DNA of 5,061 nucleotides from positions 1 through 5,061 of the forward strand of contig JAFSXH010000046.1 in assembly GCA_017444165.1 (NCBI GenBank). Reading direction: 5' to 3'. This DNA is from a bacterium (GTDB lineage: Bacteria; Vulcanimicrobiota; Xenobia; Xenobiales; Xenobiaceae). A model generated the notes under the pieces. That model worked only from the letters and a program-made list of their open reading frames with translations. It did not search any database and was not told where the DNA came from. The position numbers and the translations under genes were made by a program. Numbering within the stretch: the first letter of the stretch is position 1; the number at the start of each line of letters is the position of its first letter. Below, piece after piece: positions 1-5,061 of this stretch.

Positions 1-17
1 ATTAATAAAATCACACC

Positions 18-1400
18 TTACAACACACCCCTGTGTGTCTCATCCACCCAAAGGCCCATTCTAAACATGAGCATAACGATACAACAACGCAGAATAGTCA
101 AAAGACTGAACGTCCACCACACAGCCCACAACCCTAAGTCCAGCTTAAATATGAACCAATAACAGAGCGGTATACGCGCTAAAGAACAGGGGATGCTGAC
201 ACACATTGGCGGAGTAGTGCGTCCCCCACCAGCGAAAGCCCCTTCTAAGACGATACAGACACCAGAGAAGATCTGAGAGATAGCAATTATCTTTAAATAA
301 CTGATAGCGTGAGCGATCATATCTTCATCCGTGCCGAAGAGGCCAGCGAAGTACCCTGGCAAGAACATAAAGGCTAGAAACACAATAACATTAATCCCTA
401 AAGCCCAAGAGACCCCCACCATGACCGCCTCTTTGGCCCTCTGGATGAGTCCCGCCCCGATATTTTGCCCCACCATAGTTATACAAGCCACAGAGATACC
501 CATACAGATGGCGTAATTAAAACTCTCCATGCGATGGCCTACACCTAAAGCCGCCACCGCCGCAGGGCCAAAGTGAGCAATAACTGGAGTGACCGCCATA
601 TAGACTAAACTAAAGATCACATAACTTGCTGATACAGGCAAGCCGATAGATATGATCTCTTTTATATCGACAAATTTCAATCTTTGGGGCCTAGTTTTAG
701 GGATAATAAACTTACAATTTGGCTGACTGAGCTGATGAATATAGATCAAAAACATAACTAGAATAGAAATATCACTAGCTACAGCCGCTCCCACAGCTCC
801 CCAAGAGGGTATAAAGTTCCAGCCGAAGATCAAAATAGGATCTAAGACTGCATTTAAAATGATACCTATAGTATCGACAAAAAGAGGAGTTTGAGTATCT
901 CCATAAGCCCGCAGGATAGCCGAAAAACTCCCACAGAGGCAGAAAAATGGAGTGGCTAGGGTAAAAATAGCCAAATAAGCATAACCAACCTGAACGACCG
1001 CCTCTAGATCCTCGCCTCCCCCAGAGGTCATGCGCAAAATATCTTCCCCCCAAATGATAACAACGGCCACTTCTAAAAGACCAATTATAGCTGAGAGCAT
1101 TATGCTCCACTGAGCAATATAGATAGCCTCATCGGCGGCTTGAGGGCGTTTTGTTGCCTCCCCAACTTTATTAGCAATAATAGAATTGGCCCCAACCGTA
1201 ACCACAGCTACTAAAGCGGCCATAATCCAAATAGAGAAACTGGAAATATTGACTGAGGCTAGATCGATAACACTGCTACGCCCCACCCACATAGAATCGA
1301 CGGTATTATACAGAGTCTCTAAAATCATCGACCCCAATATAGGGATCGACAATTTCCACATAGATTTGTAAACGTTACCCGTTAAAAGCTCGTTATTCAA
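18..1400 (-). CDS. MATE family multidrug/metabolite efflux transporter
   Basis: This gene codes for a 460-residue integral membrane protein of the MATE (multi-antimicrobial extrusion) family, which exports cationic drugs, dyes or metabolites using a Na+ or H+ gradient. The length and about 12 hydrophobic segments fit the family. Recognisable family signatures are the first-helix motif LYNTVDSMWVGR (residues 30-41, with the conserved Asp35), AILRAYGDTQTP (161-172), LNAVLDPILIFG (182-193), VGQNIGAG (310-317) and EGAFAGGGRTTPPM (386-399), the second-half counterpart of the AILRAYGDTQTP motif. The start is TTG. A TGA lies three codons upstream in frame, so nothing longer is possible, and the residues before Met14 (LLTGNVYKSMWKLSIP) match the usual MATE N-terminus, which favours TTG over Met14. 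The frame overlaps the end of gmk by 8 bases and no well-spaced ribosome binding site is visible, suggesting reinitiation after gmk. Family assignment is firm. Substrate, coupling ion and subfamily (DinF/VmrA-like is my guess) cannot be read from the sequence. Confidence 0.95.
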   Translation of the reverse strand: MNNELLTGNVYKSMWKLSIPILGSMILETLYNTVDSMWVGRSSVIDLASVNISSFSIWIMAALVAVVTVGANSIIANKVGEATKRPQAADEAIYIAQWSIMLSAIIGLLEVAVVIIWGEDILRMTSGGGEDLEAVVQVGYAYLAIFTLATPFFCLCGSFSAILRAYGDTQTPLFVDTIGIILNAVLDPILIFGWNFIPSWGAVGAAVASDISILVMFLIYIHQLSQPNCKFIIPKTRPQRLKFVDIKEIISIGLPVSASYVIFSLVYMAVTPVIAHFGPAAVAALGVGHRMESFNYAICMGISVACITMVGQNIGAGLIQRAKEAVMVGVSWALGINVIVFLAFMFLPGYFAGLFGTDEDMIAHAISYLKIIAISQIFSGVCIVLEGAFAGGGRTTPPMCVSIPCSLARIPLCYWFIFKLDLGLWAVWWTFSLLTILRCCIVMLMFRMGLWVDETHRGVL

Positions 1401-1977
1401 CCTGCTTCACTCTATGAGTCAGACAATTTTCAGCGTTGAGAATGGAGATAATGTCCTCGACAGCCCTCTCTACAGTGTCATTAATAACTGTATATTTGTA
1501 GTATTTTCGAGCGGCCAATTCGCGCTTGGCTTCACTCAATCGCAAAGAGATCTGTTCTTCACTCTCCGTCCCCCTATTGCGCAGACGTTTTTCCAAATTA
1601 CTCATAGATGGCGGAGTCAAAAAGATACTCACACAATCAGGAATCTTTTCCATAACTTTAACCCCACCCTGAACATCTATCTCTAAGACAACATTAAACC
1701 CCTCATTTTGTTTAGCTACCACAAACTCTTTGGGGGTTCCATAGCGATTTTTAAAAACCTGAACCCACTCAATAAAGCGATCCTCTTCTACCCACTGTTC
1801 AAAGGTCTCGGGAGACAAAAAATAGTAATTTACTCCATCAACTTCACCTTGACGAGGCTGGCGCGTAGTAGCAGAGACAGAACTTACACAATCGGCCCTT
1901 TTAGCAAAGAGTTCTTTTAGAACTGTACCTTTACCAGCACCAGAAGGGCCTGAAACTATAACTAATAGACCACTCAT
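1393..1977 (-). CDS. gmk: Guanylate kinase
   Basis: Guanylate kinase is a cytoplasmic nucleoside monophosphate kinase that converts GMP and ATP to GDP and ADP, an essential step in GTP synthesis and recycling. The 194-residue protein is full length for the bacterial family. It has the P-loop GPSGAGKGT (residues 10-18), then the GMP-binding region SVSATTRQPRQGEVDGVNYY (33-52) with Ser35, Arg39, Arg42 and Tyr51, followed by Glu70, Tyr79 (in RYGTP) and Asp101 (in LEIDVQGG). These are the residues known to bind GMP in the yeast enzyme. The lid region has RLRNRGTESEEQI (131-143), with its usual arginines. The ATG start sits a few bases downstream of a strong AAGGAG site. The next gene on the same strand, the MATE transporter, begins inside its final codons. 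The usual Bacillota companions (yicC and remA upstream, rpoZ downstream) are absent here. Confidence 0.98.
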   Translation of the reverse strand: MSGLLVIVSGPSGAGKGTVLKELFAKRADCVSSVSATTRQPRQGEVDGVNYYFLSPETFEQWVEEDRFIEWVQVFKNRYGTPKEFVVAKQNEGFNVVLEIDVQGGVKVMEKIPDCVSIFLTPPSMSNLEKRLRNRGTESEEQISLRLSEAKRELAARKYYKYTVINDTVERAVEDIISILNAENCLTHRVKQVE

Positions 1978-1983
1978 ACTTCT

Positions 1984-1989
1984 CTCCTT
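1984..1989 (-). promoter_or_regulatory. Ribosome binding site of gmk
   Basis: On the minus strand this reads AAGGAG and lies eight bases before the gmk ATG, a near-perfect Shine-Dalgarno match with good spacing. It fixes the gmk start and contrasts with the poor site in front of the overlapping transporter gene. Confidence 0.85.
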
Positions 1990-2070
1990 CTTAACTTATT
2001 TAACACATGGGCTGTTCTGCATGTTAGACTCTCTTTTCCTTTTAGGGCGGGAAAAAGTAGCCTAGAAACG

Positions 2071-2078
2071 AAAAGAAG
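2071..2078 (+). promoter_or_regulatory. Probable ribosome binding site of rqcH
   Basis: The purine run AAAAGAAG ends four bases before the rqcH ATG. It is a weak Shine-Dalgarno match with slightly short spacing, so initiation may be modest. The ATG itself is supported by the family N-terminus. Confidence 0.4.
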
Positions 2079-2082
2079 TTTT

Positions 2083-3858
2083 ATGAATTTAGATGCTGTT
2101 TCAATAAAGGCGACCGTAAAAGAGTTGACTCCTCTGATCTTAGATGGTGTTATCCAGAAGATCTCTCAGCTTACTCGTCTAGATGTAATCATGCAGATTC
2201 GCCGCCCTGGCCAAACTTACAAATTGCTCTTGCGCTTCGAACAGGACAACGCTGGTTTAGGATTAGTAACCTCTCCCTTACCTCCAGCTGAGGCTCCTAC
2301 CAGCTTTGTAATGCTCTTGCGCAAACACCTCCAGGGCAAAAAGATAGAGAAGATAGAACAAAAAGGTTTAGAAAGAATAGTGAAGTTTTATGTAGATGAT
2401 AAAATTTTACTTTTAGAACTCTTCAACCGCAGTAACAATCTCTATTTATTGAGCAATAATAGTAAAATTATGGGAATGCTCGTCAGAGACACAAAGACGC
2501 AAGCTCAACAGGTAGGCAAAACTTATCAAGAGACCCCTCCACCAGCTAAACCAGATGCTTCACTGATAAATTTCCAACAGCTTCCCGCGTTGCTCAAAGA
2601 TCATCTAGGAGAGAATGTCAACAAGGCATTAAGTTCAACGCTATTCGGACTTTCAACACCTCAAAGCAAGTTTATCTGCCGTCTGGCTAATGTCGATCCT
2701 CAAGCCAATTTGACGGACCAAGATCTTCCCAATTTGGCTATAGCTCTAGATCAGTGGCAACTCCTCAGCGAAGAGGAGCACTACCAGCCAGTCCTTTTGA
2801 GTGGCGGGAAAATCTCTCCTTGGTCACTGGGAACAGAAGGCGAGAAGACATTCCCTTCCATGCTTCAGATATTTAACGAACAGACCAAAGCACCAGGTAT
2901 TGAAGATAAACGATCAATATTGCAAAGAGTCTTACTCAAGGCTAAAGAGAAGGTGGCTTCCGCACTTGCCAAACGTCGAGAAGCCTTAGATCGAGCCCAA
3001 GCTATGGAAGCCAAACGCTGGGGAGGCGAATTGATCTTAGCCTATATCTCATCCATACAACCAAAGCAGAGTGAACTTATCTTAGATATGGACTGGACAG
3101 ATATAGAAGAGAGTGTCAGAAAGGCTCTAGAGTATGACTTAAAACCTCAAAATAAACCTAAGCGAGATAAACTGTCTATAACTTACCTAGATGGTAAAGT
3201 ACGTATAAATTTAGATCCACAATTGAGTGCCAGCGAAAATGCCCAAAGCTATTTCAAGGAGTACCATCGCCTCAAGAGATCGATCACCTCTGTTCAAGAA
3301 CCTATAGCCAAAGCCCAGGAAGAGAGTGAATTTTTGGAAGAACTCCTCTATTCTGTGGAGAGTGCCACCAGCGTTCCAGAATTAGAGGATATACGCCGCC
3401 TCTGGTCGGAATCTCGCCCACATCAGCAAGATCAGAAACATAAAGCCACACGTTCAATTCAGGTTGGCCCTCTAGGAGTACGCACCTATATGTATCGAGA
3501 TTTTAAAATACTAGTCGGCCGCAACCCTCGCCAAAACGATCATTTAACCTTCAAAGTAGCCGCCCTAGGAGATATTTGGCTACACGCCCACAAGACCCCA
3601 GGGGCCCACGTAATCATCAAAGCCGCTGGACGCAGAATAACCGAAGATGTAATAGAGGCGGCCGCCATATTGGCCTCCCGCCATTGCAAAATTAGTTCTT
3701 CAACCCACGTGGAGGTGAGTTATTGTGATGTAAAACAACTTAAGAAGCCAAAAGGAAGCCCACCTGGCAAAGTTTTACTTAAAAGTTTCAAGACGATAAA
3801 CGTCTCCCCTCATTGCGAAAGGCCCGACATAAAAGAGATGAACAACGCACAGTCATAG
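2083..3858 (+). CDS. rqcH: RqcH (NFACT/Rqc2 family) ribosome quality-control factor
   Basis: This 591-residue cytoplasmic protein belongs to the NFACT family (older names: fibronectin-binding protein A, YloA). Its relatives bind 50S subunits that still carry a peptidyl-tRNA and recruit tRNA-Ala, adding C-terminal alanine tails that mark stalled products for proteolysis. All domains are present: NFACT-N (about 1-165), a helix-hairpin-helix region (about 165-240), and two long charged helices of a coiled coil (about 270-350 and 385-440). The linker between the helices carries INLDPQLSASENAQSYFKEY (375-394). NFACT-R follows (about 458-575), with ILVGRNPRQNDHLTF (476-490), GDIWLHAHKTPGAHV (496-510) and PPGKVLLKSFKTINVSP (560-576). 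The length is close to the B. subtilis protein (about 570). The ATG start matches the family N-terminus. At the position of the functionally important Asp97-Arg98 pair of B. subtilis RqcH, this protein has Glu97-Arg98. It is divergent from gmk, a known neighbour of rqcH in Bacillota. Family is certain; alanine tailing is inferred from homology. Confidence 0.95.
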   Translation: MNLDAVSIKATVKELTPLILDGVIQKISQLTRLDVIMQIRRPGQTYKLLLRFEQDNAGLGLVTSPLPPAEAPTSFVMLLRKHLQGKKIEKIEQKGLERIVKFYVDDKILLLELFNRSNNLYLLSNNSKIMGMLVRDTKTQAQQVGKTYQETPPPAKPDASLINFQQLPALLKDHLGENVNKALSSTLFGLSTPQSKFICRLANVDPQANLTDQDLPNLAIALDQWQLLSEEEHYQPVLLSGGKISPWSLGTEGEKTFPSMLQIFNEQTKAPGIEDKRSILQRVLLKAKEKVASALAKRREALDRAQAMEAKRWGGELILAYISSIQPKQSELILDMDWTDIEESVRKALEYDLKPQNKPKRDKLSITYLDGKVRINLDPQLSASENAQSYFKEYHRLKRSITSVQEPIAKAQEESEFLEELLYSVESATSVPELEDIRRLWSESRPHQQDQKHKATRSIQVGPLGVRTYMYRDFKILVGRNPRQNDHLTFKVAALGDIWLHAHKTPGAHVIIKAAGRRITEDVIEAAAILASRHCKISSSTHVEVSYCDVKQLKKPKGSPPGKVLLKSFKTINVSPHCERPDIKEMNNAQS

Positions 3859-3881
3859 ACTGGTGAATCAAAAAGAGCTAA

Positions 3882-3911
3882 TTTACTCAGGCACAACTTA
3901 CAACATATAAC
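3882..3911 (+). promoter_or_regulatory. Weak candidate promoter before the lipoprotein gene
   Basis: TTTACT (3882-3887, four of six matches to TTGACA) is followed after 18 bases by TATAAC (3906-3911, five of six matches to TATAAT). A start site about seven bases downstream would fall within or just after the ribosome binding site, leaving almost no leader. That counts against it, and cotranscription with rqcH remains possible because no terminator is visible between the two genes. Confidence 0.22.
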
Positions 3912-3913
3912 AG

Positions 3914-3918
3914 AAAGG
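3914..3918 (+). promoter_or_regulatory. Ribosome binding site of the lipoprotein gene
   Basis: AAAGG lies seven bases before the ATG at 3926, a good Shine-Dalgarno match with normal spacing. It supports this start, which also places the signal peptide at the N-terminus. Confidence 0.7.
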
Positions 3919-3925
3919 TTTAACA

Positions 3926-4525
3926 ATGAATAATAAATACACGAGTTTAGCTGTGACAATTTTATTAAGTTTAACCGTAATGGCTGGTTGCTCGAAAAAC
4001 GAACCTCCCCAAGTAACGACCAACCAAACACCAACAGCAACTGCCGAAGCAGAAAAAGGCAAATTACCTATCTTGCAATCTACAGGCAAACCCATGGCTA
4101 GCCTAACTTTGCCTGCTTTCAATTCAAAGGATAACAAAGAGATAGGCCTGCGCCCCAATAAGGGACAGAACTTAACTATATTAACAGCTTGGTCTCCTGC
4201 CTGGTTTGACGATTCACCCGCTCAGATAGAAGCTCTCAAAGAGATACGCAAAAACTACCCCGCAGAATCTTTGAGAATAATCTGCCTAGTCTACGATTCT
4301 CCCCAAGATACTGTAAAAAAGTGCATAACTGAGCAAAACATAACTTTTGAGATAGCCCAAGGCACTCCTCAAGTCTATGAAAAGTTACCCATAGAATCGA
4401 TCCCTACCTATTGGTTCTTAGATTCTGACGGCAACACTTTAGAGATCTATGAGGCACTCCTCAATGCCGAGGATCTAGATGCCAAAATAAACGGATTAGT
4501 GCGCGACTTCAGTCAAAGTGAGTAA
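3926..4525 (+). CDS. TlpA/ResA-like thioredoxin-fold lipoprotein lacking CxxC
   Basis: The product is a 199-residue predicted lipoprotein. The N-terminus is a typical lipoprotein signal: a short lysine-containing start, a hydrophobic stretch (about 8-20) and a lipobox TVMAGC with Cys22 as the probable lipidated residue (Met at -3 is slightly unusual). A Thr/Ala/Glu-rich linker (about 23-48) leads to a thioredoxin-like domain (about 55-195). That domain has strand LTILTAW (83-89), a helix from SPAQIEALKEI (97-107), strand SLRIICLVYD (115-124), the segment DTVKKCITEQNITF (128-141) and the cis-proline loop SIPTYWFLDSDG (158-169). At the CPPC position of TlpA/ResA the sequence reads WFDDS (93-97), so both redox cysteines are missing. 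The only other cysteines are Cys120 and Cys133. The protein should be membrane-anchored outside the cytoplasm and probably acts in binding or a structural role, not as a disulfide reductase. The fold is my call from motif order; the specific function is unknown. Confidence 0.75.
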   Translation: MNNKYTSLAVTILLSLTVMAGCSKNEPPQVTTNQTPTATAEAEKGKLPILQSTGKPMASLTLPAFNSKDNKEIGLRPNKGQNLTILTAWSPAWFDDSPAQIEALKEIRKNYPAESLRIICLVYDSPQDTVKKCITEQNITFEIAQGTPQVYEKLPIESIPTYWFLDSDGNTLEIYEALLNAEDLDAKINGLVRDFSQSE

Positions 4526-4529
4526 AACT

Positions 4530-5061
4530 CTACATAATGCCAGCAAGCATTAAAACTTTGGCTAAAACGGAAAATATATAGACATAAGTTACAACGGCAA
4601 TACAAATACCCATCAATACGACTCGGCAAACTCCGTTGATCTTTGTGTTGCCATCAATTGTGTCCTTAAACTTAAAACAAAGAGCTGTTAAAAATATGCC
4701 TATCAGGGAAATTGTCGCCCCTGCGATAAAACCCTTGGGAAGGAAAGTTATACTGATCTCCGATTCTCCTTTTGGTATATCGAAAGCAGTAAAACCAGTA
4801 AATGCCCTCTTATAAGGAACCTTTTTGCCATTTACCTTCACTGTAAAGTTGTCGCTATAAGGTAAAGACAAGAAGAGAGTACTATCTTCATCTGCAGTAC
4901 ATTTACCGTATAGGCCACTTCCTTTGATATTTAAATCCGCCCCTTTGGCCTCATTACAAAGCTTATGCAACTTGTTTACATCTAAACTGAAAAGACCAAA
5001 TGATGAACAAACTAGATCTTTGTTAAAGCGTACCGTTACATTGACCTTCTTATTTTTATAG
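4530..5061 (-). CDS. YfhO family membrane protein, C-terminal part
   Basis: The minus-strand frame stays open to the right edge of the window, so the gene is cut off and only its last 176 codons are visible. An apparent TTG start at 4968-4970 is just an internal leucine codon; family-like sequence continues upstream of it. The visible part has an extracytoplasmic beta-rich region containing LFLSLPYSDNFTVKVNGKKV and, after a short gap, FDIPKGESEISITFLPKGF. This is the characteristic tail of YfhO proteins (a strand with Pro-Tyr-Ser-Asp, then a V-x-V-x-GKKV turn). Two hydrophobic segments follow, FIAGATISLIGIFLTALCF and a second one near VVLMGICIAVVTYVYIFSVL. YfhO proteins are large multi-spanning membrane proteins; the B. 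subtilis member is implicated in glycosylating lipoteichoic acid. The substrate here is unknown. The stop codon lies four bases from that of the convergent lipoprotein gene. Confidence 0.82.
   Translation of the reverse strand, partial: YKNKKVNVTVRFNKDLVCSSFGLFSLDVNKLHKLCNEAKGADLNIKGSGLYGKCTADEDSTLFLSLPYSDNFTVKVNGKKVPYKRAFTGFTAFDIPKGESEISITFLPKGFIAGATISLIGIFLTALCFKFKDTIDGNTKINGVCRVVLMGICIAVVTYVYIFSVLAKVLMLAGIM
4535..4552. terminator. Weak hairpin at the convergent gene ends
   Basis: TAATGC (4535-4540) and GCATTA (4547-4552) can pair as a six-base stem with a six-base loop. It lies just after the lipoprotein stop, inside the last codons of the convergent YfhO-like gene. Neither strand has a convincing T-run directly after it and the stem is mostly A-T, so its role as a terminator is doubtful. 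Confidence 0.2.

Larger units (their letters stand above)
1978..2082. promoter_or_regulatory. Divergent gmk / rqcH intergenic region
   Basis: This 105-base stretch separates the divergently read gmk and rqcH genes, so it should hold the nearest promoter for each. No strong sigma-70 promoter stands out. A weak plus-strand candidate is TTAACA at 2000-2005 with TAGACT at 2025-2030, at a long 19-base spacing. Two short inverted repeats are visible: ACATG (2005-2009) with CATGT (2020-2024), and TTTTCC (2034-2039) with GGAAAA (2050-2055), each with a 10-base spacer. Arms this short can arise by chance. That promoters lie here is inferred from gene orientation. Confidence 0.5.

Noticed and set aside
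1..17. Possible terminator after the MATE gene
   Set aside because: Only 17 bases are available beyond the stop codon, and they contain no hairpin that can be judged.
331..1371. Plus-strand open frames at 331-516 and 1186-1371 and a minus-strand frame at 775-1110
   Set aside because: All lie inside the MATE gene in other frames. The translations are low in family-like character, and the MATE frame is intact with clear motifs.
1414..1920. Plus-strand open frames opposite gmk (1414-1686 and 1708-1920)
   Set aside because: They are antisense to a full-length guanylate kinase with all catalytic motifs and have no recognisable product.
2801..2989. A 62-codon plus-strand frame inside rqcH
   Set aside because: It is an out-of-frame shadow of the continuous RqcH reading frame with no independent support.
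3859..3925. Terminator or riboswitch between rqcH and the lipoprotein gene
   Set aside because: The 67 bases contain no stable stem followed by a T-run and no recognisable RNA motif.
3810..4158. Minus-strand open frames opposite the rqcH end and the lipoprotein start (3810-4040 and 3898-4158)
   Set aside because: They lie antisense to well-supported coding sequence, show no recognisable domain, and are explained by composition.
4968..4970. TTG as the start of a small separate membrane protein gene
   Set aside because: The frame stays open upstream to the window edge and the product matches the tail of a much larger YfhO protein, so this is an internal Leu codon of a truncated gene.

Overview
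This is an ordinary bacterial chromosome window holding five protein genes, with very little non-coding DNA. Composition is moderately AT-rich by eye. Codon habits are shared across the window (frequent ATA for Ile, many AGA and CGC for Arg), so nothing stands out as recently imported. The gene set (RqcH/NFACT protein, guanylate kinase, a DinF/VmrA-like MATE exporter, a YfhO-type membrane protein) points to Bacillota or a close relation. In Bacillus subtilis, rqcH (yloA) and gmk lie in one chromosomal neighbourhood. The lineage is an inference from gene families, and no rRNA or other decisive marker is present.

Layout. On the minus strand, gmk (guanylate kinase) is followed by a MATE-family efflux transporter. 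The two reading frames overlap by 8 bases and the transporter starts at TTG, so the pair is very probably one transcription unit with coupled translation. A 105-base intergenic stretch separates gmk from the divergent plus-strand gene rqcH, which codes for a complete NFACT protein of the ribosome-associated quality-control pathway. A second plus-strand gene follows 67 bases later. It encodes a secreted lipoprotein with a TlpA/ResA-like thioredoxin fold in which the CxxC active site is absent. That gene meets, tail to tail with four bases between stop codons, the C-terminal end of a minus-strand gene for a YfhO-family membrane protein, which runs off the right edge.

Functionally the window mixes housekeeping (GMP to GDP conversion, rescue of stalled large ribosomal subunits) with envelope functions (drug or metabolite export, an extracytoplasmic lipoprotein, probable envelope glycosylation). 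No mobile element, CRISPR array, tRNA, rRNA, riboswitch or phage gene was seen. I found no convincing sign of an undescribed multi-gene system. The most notable points are the thioredoxin-fold lipoprotein without active-site cysteines, the Asp-to-Glu change at the RqcH tRNA-contact position, and the reduced and rearranged rqcH/gmk neighbourhood.
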